The notes: a model not told the origin generated them from the sequence alone. Shown: positions 52,610 through 62,197, numbered from the stretch's first letter. The stretch is DNA of 64,000 bases from an uncultured Paracoccaceae bacterium (GCA_947498985.1 CANMMF010000002.1:600412-664411); one strand, 5' to 3'. Program-made: numbers and translations.

Positions 52610-52631
52610 TTGGCATGGCGTGTGTATACCG
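52610..52631. promoter_or_regulatory. 22-bp operator-like element, copy 2
   Basis: TTGGCAT-GG-CGTGTGTATACCG, overlapping a possible -35 TTGACT at 52605. It sits directly before the VOC gene and the ABC transporter operon. A further GGATACC follows at 52635. Confidence 0.75.
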
Positions 52632-52668
52632 TTTGGATACCAATATGGCGGGACAGAAAGTTGACCAC

Positions 52669-53070
52669 ATGACCACTTCGCAAGTGACCCGGCCCGAAGA
52701 CGGCATCGTGCTGGCGATCACCTTTCAGTATTACCGCGACCTGCCCCGCGCGATGGCGTTTTACGAAGACATCCTGGGCCTCAGACTGGCCATCGATCAG
52801 GGGTGGTCCAAGATCTACCGAATCGACGGGCAGGCGCATGTCGGCCTCGTCGACGAGGCCCGCGGCATGCAGAACTGGGCCGAAGACAAGACCGTGCAGC
52901 TTTGCCTGCGCGTGCCGGATGTCGATGCGTGGTATGCTTGGGCGCAGGCGCAGGGTGTCGACGGCCTGTCGGAGATGTTCGACAGTGAGGCGCTTGGCAT
53001 CCGCGCCTTCGTGATGAACGATCCCGAAGGGTACCAGATCGAGGTGCAGACCGCGAAACCCGGCCACTGA
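52669..53070 (+). CDS. VOC-superfamily protein heading transporter operon
   Basis: A 133-residue glyoxalase/dioxygenase-fold protein. AMAFYEDILGLRLAIDQGW is the typical first module and MNDPEGYQIEVQT the last. A His in QAHVGLVDE and Glu in YQIEVQ are possible metal ligands. The start is uncertain: ATG at 52669, ATG at 52645 or ATG at 52615; the last lies inside the operator-like element and is unlikely. Function unknown, but control by the GntR site suggests a step in the catabolic pathway. Confidence 0.75.
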   Translation: MTTSQVTRPEDGIVLAITFQYYRDLPRAMAFYEDILGLRLAIDQGWSKIYRIDGQAHVGLVDEARGMQNWAEDKTVQLCLRVPDVDAWYAWAQAQGVDGLSEMFDSEALGIRAFVMNDPEGYQIEVQTAKPGH

Positions 53071-53132
53071 CCCGCATCCCCGACGAAACGGGCGACCCAT
53101 CGCCCGGCCAGAACGACAACAGAGGAGTTATC

Positions 53133-54689
53133 ATGAAATATCTGTCTCAATCCGCCTTGCGCGCGGGGGCCATCGGGCTGGCGGTTCTTGCCGCCGCGTC
53201 CCCGGCGCTGGCGCAGGAAAAGTCGATCATCATCGGACTGACCGCCGACCCCAGCCACCTCTACCCGCTTGCGGGCGAAGAGCTGTCGTCCAACATCATG
53301 TATTACCACCTCTACGACCCGCTGGTGAAGCGCGGCGCGGATCTGTCCTTTGGTCCCGGGCTCGCCGAAAGCTGGGAGAATGTGGACGAGACGACCTGGC
53401 GCTTCACGCTGCGCGAGGGGGTGACCTTTCACAATGGCAACGCTTTCACCGCCGCCGATGTGGTCTACACCGTGAACAAGGCGCGCGAGTCGATCCGCCC
53501 GGACCTCGTGGCCAACATCGCCGAGATCACCGCCGTCGATGACCTGACGGTCGAGATCAAGACGCCCGCGCCCTACGCGGTGCTGCCCAACGATCTGGCG
53601 GAGTTGCTGATCCTCGACGAGGAATACACCGAAGCGACCGGCGACGAGCAGATGGATCTCAAGCCCATGGGCACCGGGCCTTACATGCTGGGCGAATGGA
53701 TCAAGGAGGAAAAGCTCGTCCTCAACGCATTCGACGATTACTGGGGCGGTGAGCCGGTGATCAAGACCGTCACCTTCCGCCCGATCACCAACCCCGCAAC
53801 CCGCACCGCGGCGCTGCTTACCGGAGAGGTGGACGTGATCCAGGATCTCGCCGTGCGCGATGTCGACCGGGTGAAATCGGAAGACGGCTTTTCCGTCATC
53901 ACGCGGCCCAGCCTGCTGAACGTGGTGCTGGCGATGGACACGCGCGAGGACTCGCCGACCATCGAAGGCCCGAACCCGATGACCGACCAGCGCGTTCGCG
54001 AAGCCATCGCCCGGGCCATCGACGTCGATGCGCTCAATCAGGTGGTGATGAACGGGCTCGCCACACCCTCCGATCAATACGTACCCTCGTCGCATATCGG
54101 CTATGTCGATGGCATGAATTTCCGCGAGATGTATCCGCTGGATATCGAGAAGGCCAAGCAACTGATGGCCGATGCGGGCCATGCGGATGGCTTCACCATG
54201 ACGCTGGATGCCACCAACAACCGCTATGTCAACGATGCGCAGATCGCGCAGGCGCTGGCCTCGATGCTGGCCAAGATCAACATCGATCTGCAGCTTAACA
54301 TCATGCCGAAGTCGAACTTCTGGGGCTATATCCGGGTGCCGACGGAGAATTCCAGCTTCATCATGTCGGGCTGGGACGTGCCGGCGGGGGATGCGGGCTC
54401 CATGTATGGCGCGCTCTTCTACACCCGCGACAAGAAGGAAGGCTACGGCCAGGTCAACCGCGGCTCCTATTCCAACCCGGAGGTCGACGCGCTTGTGGAC
54501 AAGGCCGACGCCACCGGCTCCATCGAGGAACGCGACCAGTATCTGCAGGAGGCGACCAAGCTTCTTCTGGCCGATATCCCGATGATCCCGGTGCATTACG
54601 AACAGGACATCTATGCCGCGCGTGACGGTGTCACGCTGGAGCCGCGGGTGGACAAGTTCATCTGGGCCTTCGACATGGACGTCGAATAA
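53133..54689 (+). CDS. Periplasmic peptide/nickel-type ABC substrate-binding protein
   Basis: A 518-residue SBP_bac_5 (cluster C) protein with a Sec signal peptide (cleavage after ASPALA, near residue 27). YYHLYDPLVKRG and FTLREGVTFHNGNAFTAADV are family motifs. GAGGAG lies 6 bases upstream of the ATG. It is followed by a strong stem-loop and then two permeases and two ATPases, so it should deliver the substrate to that importer. Ligand not predictable. Confidence 0.93.
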   Translation: MKYLSQSALRAGAIGLAVLAAASPALAQEKSIIIGLTADPSHLYPLAGEELSSNIMYYHLYDPLVKRGADLSFGPGLAESWENVDETTWRFTLREGVTFHNGNAFTAADVVYTVNKARESIRPDLVANIAEITAVDDLTVEIKTPAPYAVLPNDLAELLILDEEYTEATGDEQMDLKPMGTGPYMLGEWIKEEKLVLNAFDDYWGGEPVIKTVTFRPITNPATRTAALLTGEVDVIQDLAVRDVDRVKSEDGFSVITRPSLLNVVLAMDTREDSPTIEGPNPMTDQRVREAIARAIDVDALNQVVMNGLATPSDQYVPSSHIGYVDGMNFREMYPLDIEKAKQLMADAGHADGFTMTLDATNNRYVNDAQIAQALASMLAKINIDLQLNIMPKSNFWGYIRVPTENSSFIMSGWDVPAGDAGSMYGALFYTRDKKEGYGQVNRGSYSNPEVDALVDKADATGSIEERDQYLQEATKLLLADIPMIPVHYEQDIYAARDGVTLEPRVDKFIWAFDMDVE

Positions 54690-54703
54690 GGCAGGCCGAT
54701 CCG

Positions 54704-54738
54704 GGCCCCGGCGAGAGATCTTCGCCGGGGCCTTTCTT
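54704..54738 (+). terminator. Stem-loop/attenuator after substrate-binding protein gene
   Basis: GGCCCCGGCGA (54704-54714) and TCGCCGGGGCC (54722-54732) form a perfect 11-bp stem with a 7-base loop, followed by TTTCTT. Such structures between the binding-protein gene and the permease genes usually allow partial readthrough, giving more binding protein than membrane parts. Confidence 0.85.
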
Positions 54739-54788
54739 CTGTCCGGACCCGGTCCGGCGCTCTTTGACCGAAAGCCGCATCGCACCCC

Positions 54789-55754
54789 ATGTTTGCCTAT
54801 CTGATAAAACGCCTGATCCAGATGGTGCTGGTGCTCTGGGTGGTGTCGGTCATCGTTTTTCTGATGATGAGTTTCACCGGCGATCCGGTCTTCATGGTGG
54901 TGCCCATCGACGCCACCGATGCCGAGATCGCCCAGGCCCGCCGGTTGCTCGGGCTCGATCAGTCGCTGCTGGTGCAATACTGGAAGTTCCTCACGTCGCT
55001 GTTGCAGGGGGACTTCGGGCGCTCCTACGTTTTCCGCCAGCCCGCGATGACGCTCATTCTCGAACGCATGCCCGCCACGGTCGAGATGGTGCTGGTCGCC
55101 ATGGCGCTGGCCATCGCGGTCGCCATTCCGTTGGGCGTCTATGCCGGGGCCAACCCCGAAAGCCGCATCAGCCGCTTCATCATGGCAGGCTCCCTGCTGG
55201 GCATTTCGCTGCCGGGCTTCTGGGTCGGCATGGTGCTGATCTATCTCTTTGCGGTGCATTGGGGGGTCTTCCCGTCATCGGGACGCGGCGACACGGCAGA
55301 GCTTTGGGGCATTCGTATCAGCTTGCTGACCTGGGATGGCTGGCACCATATCGTGCTGCCAGCGGTGACGCTGTCGCTGGGCACGATGGCGATCATCCTG
55401 CGCATGACGCGCGCGGGTATGATGGAGGTCGGACGCCAGGATTTCATGAAATTCGCCCGCGCCAAAGGCGCCACCCGCAGCGATGTGCTCTACAAGCACG
55501 GGCTCAAGAACGCGCTTATCCCGGTGGTCACGATCTTTGGTCTGCAACTGGGTGATCTCATTGCCTTTGCCACCATCACCGAGACGATCTTCAGCTGGCC
55601 CGGCATGGGCAAACTGCTGATCGACAGCATCTACCGCGCCGACCGCCCGGTGATCGTGGTCTACCTGATGCTGGTGGCGTTCATCTTTGTGGTGATCAAT
55701 TTCATCGTCGACATCGTCTATACGATGATCGACCCGCGGATCACGCTGAAATGA
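54789..55754 (+). CDS. Peptide-type ABC transporter permease (DppB family)
   Basis: A 321-residue inner membrane permease with six helices. The N-terminal FAYLIKRLIQMVLVLWVVSV is the DppB/OppB opening and the EAA loop (KFARAKGATRSDVLYKHGLK) marks the ATPase contact. Start ATG at 54789 follows the terminator-like stem by 51 bases. Confidence 0.93.
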   Translation: MFAYLIKRLIQMVLVLWVVSVIVFLMMSFTGDPVFMVVPIDATDAEIAQARRLLGLDQSLLVQYWKFLTSLLQGDFGRSYVFRQPAMTLILERMPATVEMVLVAMALAIAVAIPLGVYAGANPESRISRFIMAGSLLGISLPGFWVGMVLIYLFAVHWGVFPSSGRGDTAELWGIRISLLTWDGWHHIVLPAVTLSLGTMAIILRMTRAGMMEVGRQDFMKFARAKGATRSDVLYKHGLKNALIPVVTIFGLQLGDLIAFATITETIFSWPGMGKLLIDSIYRADRPVIVVYLMLVAFIFVVINFIVDIVYTMIDPRITLK

Positions 55755-55764
55755 GAGCCGCGCC

Positions 55765-56637
55765 ATGACCACATTCCTCCGCTCCGAGTTTTTCCACAAT
55801 TACACGCGCAGCAGCTCGGCGATCATCGGCAGCGCGCTGATGGCGTTTTTTGTGCTGGCGGTGCTGGTCGGGCCGTTTCTCGTGGCGCAGAACCCCTATG
55901 ACATCGCCTCGCTGAATCTGATGGACAGCTACAAGCCGCCGGTCTGGGTGGCGGGCGGCGACGCGCAGTTTCCGCTTGGCACCGACGGTCAGGGCCGCGA
56001 CGTCTGGGCCTCGATCCTCTACGGCGCGCGGATCTCGCTTTTTATCGGGGTGGTGGCGATGGTCGCCTCCTGCACCATCGGCACGGTGCTGGGGCTGATT
56101 GCGGGGTTCTACGGCGGCATCGCCGACAGCATCATCATGCGCATCGCCGATATCCAGCTGTCCTTCCCGTCGATCCTGATCGCGCTTTTCCTGATGTCGG
56201 CGGTGGGCACGGGTGTCGACAAGGTGCTGATCGCGCTGACCGCGGTGGGCTGGGTGGTCTATGCGCGCACCGTGCGCGGTTCCACCTTGTCGGAGATCGA
56301 AAAGGAATACGTGCAGGCGGCCAAGGTTGCCGGTCTGCCCAACCACAAGATCATCCGCAAACATGTACTGCCCAACGTGCTGACCCCGCTCATTGTGATC
56401 GCCACGATCCAGGTCGGCACCTTCGTTCTGATCGAGGCGTCATTGTCATTCCTCGGCGTCGGCGTGCCGATCACCCAGCCGTCGCTGGGCCTGCTGATCA
56501 AGAACGGGTTCGACGTGCTCTTCAGCGGGCTCTGGTGGACCTCGGTGTTTCCCGGCGTGGCGATCATGATGCTGGTCTTCGGCATCAACCTCTTTGGCGA
56601 TTTCCTGCGCGACGAACTCAATCCGAGGCTCAAGTGA
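55765..56637 (+). CDS. Peptide-type ABC transporter permease (DppC family)
   Basis: A 290-residue permease with DppC features: an N-terminal helix, LGTDGQGRDVWASILYGARI and the EAA-loop motif EYVQAAKVAGLPNHKIIRKH. It lies 10 bases after the DppB-type gene and its stop (TGATG) overlaps the next ATG by 1 base. Confidence 0.93.
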   Translation: MTTFLRSEFFHNYTRSSSAIIGSALMAFFVLAVLVGPFLVAQNPYDIASLNLMDSYKPPVWVAGGDAQFPLGTDGQGRDVWASILYGARISLFIGVVAMVASCTIGTVLGLIAGFYGGIADSIIMRIADIQLSFPSILIALFLMSAVGTGVDKVLIALTAVGWVVYARTVRGSTLSEIEKEYVQAAKVAGLPNHKIIRKHVLPNVLTPLIVIATIQVGTFVLIEASLSFLGVGVPITQPSLGLLIKNGFDVLFSGLWWTSVFPGVAIMMLVFGINLFGDFLRDELNPRLK

Positions 56638-57632
56638 TGCGGGACGACAGCAAGACCCCGCTTCTGGCCGTGCGTGACCTGCACACCTATTTCCACACCT
56701 TCGCAGGCACCGTCAAAGCGGTGAACGGCGTCAGTTTCGAGATCGGGCAGGGCGAGGTCATGGGCCTTGTCGGCGAAAGCGGCGGCGGCAAATCGGTGGT
56801 CGGGTTCTCGATCCTCGGGCTCATTGACAGCCCCGGCCGCATCGAAGCCGGAGAGATCCTGCTGCACGGGCAGGATCTGGTCACCGCCGGAGAGGCCCGC
56901 CTGCGCGAGATCCGCGGGCGCGAGATCTCGATGGTGTTTCAGGATCCGATGACCTCTCTCAACCCGCTGCATTCGGTCGGGCGGCAGATGGACGAGGTGC
57001 TACGCCTGCACAGCGATCTGGATGCCGGGGCGCGGCAGAAGGCCTGTGTCGAGATGCTGGAAAGCGTTGGCATCAGCCGCGCCGCCGAGCGGCTCAAGGC
57101 CTATCCGCACCAGTTTTCCGGCGGCATGCGCCAGCGGGTGGTGATCGCCATCGCGATGCTTGCCGGGCCGCGGCTGATCATCGCCGATGAGCCGACCACC
57201 GCGCTCGATGTGACGATCCAGAGCCAGATCCTCAAGCTGATGCGCCGCCAGATCGCCGAGACCGGCGCCTCGATGATCCTGATCACCCATGATCTGGCCG
57301 TGGTGTCGGAAATGGCCGACCACATCACGGTGCTCTATTGCGGCAATGTCGTCGAACGCGGGCGCACGCGGGATCTGATCGCAAACCCCGCGCATCCCTA
57401 CACGCGCGGGCTGATCGACAGCATCCCCGACACCACGCACCGCCAGGACCGGCTGCGCCAGATCCCCGGCTCGGTGCCCGATATCCGCAACCTGCCGCGC
57501 GGCTGCAATTTTCGCGACCGCTGTCCGCGCGCGCAGACGCTCTGCGCCGAACAGGAGCCCGCGCTCACGCAACAGCACGGCTCGCTCTGGGCCGCGTGCC
57601 ACTTTCCGCTGGCCCCGGGAGAGACCGCATGA
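56637..57632 (+). CDS. Peptide-type ABC transporter ATPase (DppD family)
   Basis: A 331-residue ATP-binding subunit. Walker A GESGGGKS, signature HQFSGGMRQR, Walker B LIIADEPTTALD and switch His in LITHDLAVV are intact. The C-terminal oligopeptide domain has CNFRDRCPRAQTLC, the 4Fe-4S-binding Cys pattern of Dpp/Opp ATPases. Start ATG overlaps the preceding stop. Confidence 0.93.
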   Translation: MRDDSKTPLLAVRDLHTYFHTFAGTVKAVNGVSFEIGQGEVMGLVGESGGGKSVVGFSILGLIDSPGRIEAGEILLHGQDLVTAGEARLREIRGREISMVFQDPMTSLNPLHSVGRQMDEVLRLHSDLDAGARQKACVEMLESVGISRAAERLKAYPHQFSGGMRQRVVIAIAMLAGPRLIIADEPTTALDVTIQSQILKLMRRQIAETGASMILITHDLAVVSEMADHITVLYCGNVVERGRTRDLIANPAHPYTRGLIDSIPDTTHRQDRLRQIPGSVPDIRNLPRGCNFRDRCPRAQTLCAEQEPALTQQHGSLWAACHFPLAPGETA

Positions 57633-58666
57633 CCGAAGCCGCGCCGATGCTGGACGTGCGCGATCTGCAGATGCACTTCCCGGTGGGTGGCGGTCTGCTC
57701 GACCGGCTCAGGCTCGACCGGAGCGGGCTGCATCTCGACCGGCCCACCGTACATGCGGTCAATGGTGTGAGCTTTTCCATCGACCACGGCGAGATCATGG
57801 CGCTTGTGGGCGAAAGCGGCTGCGGCAAGTCCACCGTCGCCAAGACCATCGCGCGGATCTATACGCCCACCGGCGGGCAGATCCGGATCGAGGGCGAGGA
57901 TGTGGCGGGCTACGGCTTTGCCGAGATGCTGCCGGTGCGCGCCAAGATGCAGATGATCTTTCAGGATCCCTACGCCTCGCTCAACCCGCGCCAGAAGGTG
58001 CGCGACATCGTGGCCGAACCGCTGCTCGAACAGACCAGCACCCCGCAGGCGCGGCGCGAGGTGCCGGCCCAGATCGAGGCGCTGCTGGCCCGCGTCGGGC
58101 TGAATGCCGAACATGCGGGCCGCTATCCGCACCAGTTCTCCGGCGGGCAACGCCAGCGCATCGGCATCGCGCGCGCGCTCTCGGTCCGGCCCGGGCTCAT
58201 CGTCGCGGATGAGCCGGTCTCGGCGCTCGATGTCTCGATCCAGGCGCAGATCCTCAACCTGATGAAGGATCTGCGCGACGAGTTCGGGCTGGCCTATCTC
58301 TTTATCAGCCACGACCTCAGCGTGGTGCATCACATCGCCGACAAGGTGGGGGTGATGTATCTGGGCTTCATGGTCGAAACCGCACCGCGCGACGTGCTCT
58401 TTGCGCGCCCGCGCCATCCTTATACGCGCGCGCTTCTGTCGGCGGCGCCCAGCATCAAGGAAGACCGCAGCACCGAAGAGATCGTGCTGAGTGGCGAGGT
58501 GCCCTCGGCGCTGGACCTGCCCTCGGGCTGCTGTTTCCGCACCCGCTGCCCTTTCGCGTGGGAGCGGTGCGCGCGCGAACGCCCGGCCTTGCAGGATGTG
58601 GGCGATGGACAGACACTGGCCTGCCATCTCGTGGACGAACCGGAAAGGGACAGCACATGGCAGTGA
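57629..58666 (+). CDS. Peptide-type ABC transporter ATPase (DppF family)
   Basis: A 345-residue second ATP-binding subunit. Walker A GESGCGKST, signature HQFSGGQRQR, Walker B LIVADEPVSALD and switch His in FISHDLSVV are intact, and the C-terminal CCFRTRCPFAWERC has the cluster Cys. ATGA overlap with the DppD-type gene. An N-terminal insert (LLDRLRLDRSGLHLDRPTV) precedes the A-loop region, as in many DppF/OppF proteins. Confidence 0.93.
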   Translation: MTEAAPMLDVRDLQMHFPVGGGLLDRLRLDRSGLHLDRPTVHAVNGVSFSIDHGEIMALVGESGCGKSTVAKTIARIYTPTGGQIRIEGEDVAGYGFAEMLPVRAKMQMIFQDPYASLNPRQKVRDIVAEPLLEQTSTPQARREVPAQIEALLARVGLNAEHAGRYPHQFSGGQRQRIGIARALSVRPGLIVADEPVSALDVSIQAQILNLMKDLRDEFGLAYLFISHDLSVVHHIADKVGVMYLGFMVETAPRDVLFARPRHPYTRALLSAAPSIKEDRSTEEIVLSGEVPSALDLPSGCCFRTRCPFAWERCARERPALQDVGDGQTLACHLVDEPERDSTWQ

Positions 58667-60090
58667 TCGCGCAGGCCCGGCTGGGGCTTGGTGACCCGCA
58701 TGATTGCACCGATGCCAGCGATGAGCTGACCGTGCTGCACGCGCTCTACGACACGCTGATGCGCCGGGTCGGACAGGATTACGTACCGCATCTGGCGCAG
58801 CGGTGGGAGGTTTCGGAGGACGCCCGGGTCTGGACCTTTCAGCTGCAGGACGGGGTGCGGTTTCACGATGGCAGCGCCTGCGACGCCGCCGCCGTGGCCG
58901 CCAATCTCGAGCGCATGGCCCGCGAGGACAAGGGCTATACGCTGGGCGCGCCCGCGGTCTGGCGGCAATATCTGGGCGGTGCGAAGTTCGACATCCCCGA
59001 CCCGCTGACGCTGACCGTCACGCTTGCAGCACCGATGGCCGATCTGCCCGATGTGCTGGAGCAAGGCTTTATCGTCGCGCCGTCGGCCATGGAGGCGCTC
59101 GATGCCGGTGACCTCTCCGCCCAGATCGGCTCGGGGCCTTACCGGCTCGTGGCGCTGGGCGCGCAGGAGATCACCGCCACCCGCCTGCCCGATCATTTCG
59201 CCGGGACCCCCGCCAACGAGACCCTGACATGGCGGCTGGTGCCGGATCCCACCCTACGTCTCGCGCTTTTACAGGCCGGAGAGGTCGCGGTGGCCAACGG
59301 GCTCGATTTCGAGGCGTCGCGCGTGCTGGGGGACCAGCGGCACGAATATCTCTCTCCGGTGGCGATCATCTTTCTGCTCAACGCCGCCAAAGGCCCGCTG
59401 ACCGACGGGCGCCTGCGCCACGCGCTCAGCCTCGCGGTCGACCGGGAGGCGATTGTCAAAACCGTCATGAAAGGTGCCGCCAAACCCCTGCGCGGGTTTG
59501 TCAGCCCGAACCACTTTGGCGCGGGCACGGGCGACGGCGCACGGCTCGACCGCGACGCCGCGCGCCGGCTGATCGCCGAGGCCGGGTTCGCCGATGGCCT
59601 GACCTTGCAGGTCGATTGCCCGACGCGCCTGCCGGATGAGGCAGAGCGCCTGACCGCCGCCCTGACAGACCAGCTGGCAGAGGTCGGCATCACGCTCAGG
59701 ACGCATATCCACCCCGAACGCGAGGACTACGCCCATATGGTGCGCCGCAAGGAGATCCGCGATCTCTGCGTCTTCGACAGCAGCCCGATGAGCACCTACC
59801 GCGTGCTTTACGAAAAGATCGATGCGCGGGTCGCGGGCGCGTGGTGGCAGGGCTACGCCCATCCCGGCATCGAGGCGCTGATCGACCGCGGCCGCGAGAC
59901 CCCGGACCGCAGCGCGCGCGGCGCGCTCTGGCAGGACGCCTATGCGTTGCTGCAGGAGGATCCGGCCTGGCTGACGCTATACAACCCGATCCGGGTGATC
60001 GGTCTCAGGGGCGCGCATCCCGATTTTGAGATGCCCGTCGATGGCGTTATCGACGCCGCGCGTCTGCCCTCGCTGGAGGCCATGCCATGA
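58657..60090 (+). CDS. Substrate-binding-protein-like protein without signal peptide
   Basis: A 477-residue SBP_bac_5 homologue. It aligns from ALYDTLMRRVGQDYVPHLAQ through FQLQDGVRFHDGSACDAAAV to a normal C-terminus. Yet its N-terminus is MAVIAQARLGLGDPHDCTDA, with no Sec or lipoprotein signal. AAGGGA lies 6 bases before the ATG at 58657, which is within the DppF gene (10-base overlap). It could be cytoplasmic, or exported another way. A second in-operon binding protein that stays inside the cell is unusual. Confidence 0.8.
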   Translation: MAVIAQARLGLGDPHDCTDASDELTVLHALYDTLMRRVGQDYVPHLAQRWEVSEDARVWTFQLQDGVRFHDGSACDAAAVAANLERMAREDKGYTLGAPAVWRQYLGGAKFDIPDPLTLTVTLAAPMADLPDVLEQGFIVAPSAMEALDAGDLSAQIGSGPYRLVALGAQEITATRLPDHFAGTPANETLTWRLVPDPTLRLALLQAGEVAVANGLDFEASRVLGDQRHEYLSPVAIIFLLNAAKGPLTDGRLRHALSLAVDREAIVKTVMKGAAKPLRGFVSPNHFGAGTGDGARLDRDAARRLIAEAGFADGLTLQVDCPTRLPDEAERLTAALTDQLAEVGITLRTHIHPEREDYAHMVRRKEIRDLCVFDSSPMSTYRVLYEKIDARVAGAWWQGYAHPGIEALIDRGRETPDRSARGALWQDAYALLQEDPAWLTLYNPIRVIGLRGAHPDFEMPVDGVIDAARLPSLEAMP

Positions 60091-61532
60091 GCCGCTTCGA
60101 TACCCTTTTCAGTGGCGGGACGGCGATCACCATGGACCCCGAACGCCGGGTGATCGACAACGCCGCCATCGCCGTCACGGACGGAAAGATTGCGGCCGTC
60201 GGGCCCACCTCCGAGCTGGCGAACATACAAGCCGGAGAGGTGATCGACTGCACCGGCCATCTGCTCTTTCCCGGTCTAATCGATGTGCATGCGCATGCCG
60301 GGCACGGGCTGATCAAGACCATGGGCATGCATGATGGCGACCGCTGGGAAGACATCTGCGGAGAGGTCTATACCCAGGCCTCGCCGCCCGCGTTCTGGCA
60401 TGCGGAGGCACGGCTCGCGGCGCTCGAGCGGCTGCGCTTCGGGGTCACCACCGGCGTGTCGCTGCTGGGCGGGGGCGACACGATCATGCGCTCCGACCAC
60501 CCCGATCACGCCAGCGCCCATTGCCGCGGCGTGGTCGAGGTCGGCACCCGCAGCGTCGTCGCCATCGGTCCGACCCGCGCGCCGCACCCGCGCCTCTACG
60601 CCGATTGGACCGACGACCAGAAACGGACCTATCCGGTGAGCTTCGAGCAGCAGATGCAAACCTGCCGGCAGGTGGTCGGGGATTGGCACAACACCCATGA
60701 CGGACGCATCCGCATCGCCATGCTCTATCCCGTGCTGCGCGACGAGCACGAGCGCGACATGGCGCCCGAAGACTACGCCACCGCCTGCGATCAGGTGCGC
60801 ATCGTGCGCACCCATGCGCGCGACAAGGGGCTGGTCTTCACTCAGGACGGCCATTGGCGCGGCTCTGTCCGGCGTGCGGAAAGGCTGGGGCTGCTGGGGC
60901 CCGACGCGCTGCTGTCGCATTGCATCGACCTGCATGACGACGAGATCGCGCTCATCGCGACAACCGGCACGAAGATCGCGCACAACCCCTCGGCCAATGC
61001 CTCGATCATGGGCCGCTGCCCCGCGACGGAGATGATGGCCGCCGGTGCCACGGTGGCCCTGGGTTCCGATGCCACCGCACCGGACCGCTCCGGAGACATG
61101 TTCCGGCACATGCAGCAGGCGATGCACTACCATCGCCGCCACCACCGCGACGCATCGGTCCTGCCGATTGGCAAGGTGCTGGCCATGTGCACCATCGACG
61201 CGGCGTGCGCCCTGGGCCTGCAGGACGAGATCGGATCACTGGAGCCCGGCAAAGCCGCCGATATCGTCACGCTTGATCTGCGCCGCGCGCATCTTTACCC
61301 GCCCAACATGGCGCTGCACCGGCTGGTCTGTTTCGCCAATGGCAATGACGTGCGCCATGTGATGGTGGGCGGCGCGCTTGTCTTGAAGGACGCGATGCCC
61401 ACGCGGGTGGACCCGGACGAGATCCTGACCGAGGCTGCGCGCGAGGCCGAAAAGATGATTGCCCGGATCGACGGTGCCGCGGATCTCCGCATGCCCGCCG
61501 ATATCTGGGGCATGGAAGGGACGGCGTCATGA
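60087..61532 (+). CDS. Amidohydrolase, deaminase/chlorohydrolase (TrzA/SsnA-like) type
   Basis: A 481-residue metal-dependent hydrolase. The metal His pair is in PGLIDVHAHAGHG, followed by SHCIDLHDDEI, IAHNPSANASIMG and LGSDATAPDRSGDMF, the pattern of cytosine/guanine deaminase-like and triazine hydrolase enzymes. ATGA overlap with the preceding gene. It would deaminate or hydrolyse an N-heterocycle taken up by the transporter. The HNPSANA variant and the LGSDATAPD site distinguish it from guanine deaminase. Confidence 0.85.
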   Translation: MSRFDTLFSGGTAITMDPERRVIDNAAIAVTDGKIAAVGPTSELANIQAGEVIDCTGHLLFPGLIDVHAHAGHGLIKTMGMHDGDRWEDICGEVYTQASPPAFWHAEARLAALERLRFGVTTGVSLLGGGDTIMRSDHPDHASAHCRGVVEVGTRSVVAIGPTRAPHPRLYADWTDDQKRTYPVSFEQQMQTCRQVVGDWHNTHDGRIRIAMLYPVLRDEHERDMAPEDYATACDQVRIVRTHARDKGLVFTQDGHWRGSVRRAERLGLLGPDALLSHCIDLHDDEIALIATTGTKIAHNPSANASIMGRCPATEMMAAGATVALGSDATAPDRSGDMFRHMQQAMHYHRRHHRDASVLPIGKVLAMCTIDAACALGLQDEIGSLEPGKAADIVTLDLRRAHLYPPNMALHRLVCFANGNDVRHVMVGGALVLKDAMPTRVDPDEILTEAAREAEKMIARIDGAADLRMPADIWGMEGTAS

Positions 61533-62188
61533 CGATCTTCGTGATCAACCCCAACAGCAGCGCGCACGTCACCGACGGGATCGACCGCGCCGTCGATCCG
61601 ATGCGCGCCGCGAGCCCCGTGCCCATCGAGGCGCGCACGCTGGCCGAAGGCCCGCCCGGCATCGAAACGCAGGCCCATGTGGACGGGGTCGTGACGCCTC
61701 TGCTTGACCATTGCGCGGCGCTGGAACCGCAGGCCAGCGCCTTTGTCATCGCGTGTTACTCCGATCCCGGCCTCGCGGCCCTGCGCGAGCAATCCGCCCG
61801 TCCCGTCATCGGCATCGCCGAAGCGTCGATCCTGACCGCGATGACCATGGGCCAGCGCTTCGGCATCATCTCCATCCTGTCGAAAAGCGTGCCGCGCCAC
61901 ATGCGCTATGTCGGCGCGATGGGGGTGATGGACCGGCTCGCCGCGGATCTGCCGCTGGAACTGGGCGTGCTGGATCTGGCAGACGAGGACCGCGCCTTCG
62001 AGCGGCTGAAAACCGTGGGCGCGACCTTGCGCGACAGCGCAATGGCCGATGTCGTCATCCTTGGCTGCGCGGGCATGACCGCTTACCGCGCCGCGCTCGA
62101 AGATCATCTGGGCCTTCCCGTGGTGGAGCCCTGTCAGGCCGCCACCGCCATGGCCATTGGCCGCGTCGCGCTGCAACAGACACGATAG
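61529..62188 (+). CDS. Asp/Glu/hydantoin racemase family protein
   Basis: A 219-residue protein of the hydantoin/allantoin racemase group. Its opening FVINPNSSAHVTDGI is diagnostic, and both catalytic Cys are present (FVIACYSDPGL and ILGCAGMT). Likely reaction: racemisation of a 5-substituted hydantoin or related ureide, which would supply the isomer used by the dihydropyrimidinase-like enzyme. ATGA overlap with the amidohydrolase. Confidence 0.88.
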   Translation: MTIFVINPNSSAHVTDGIDRAVDPMRAASPVPIEARTLAEGPPGIETQAHVDGVVTPLLDHCAALEPQASAFVIACYSDPGLAALREQSARPVIGIAEASILTAMTMGQRFGIISILSKSVPRHMRYVGAMGVMDRLAADLPLELGVLDLADEDRAFERLKTVGATLRDSAMADVVILGCAGMTAYRAALEDHLGLPVVEPCQAATAMAIGRVALQQTR

Positions 62189-62197
62189 GACCGCATC

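Noticed and set aside
52815..55259. 814-codon minus-strand frame opposite VOC, binding protein and permease genes
   Set aside because: It crosses three well-supported plus-strand genes and a terminator and has no recognisable domain.
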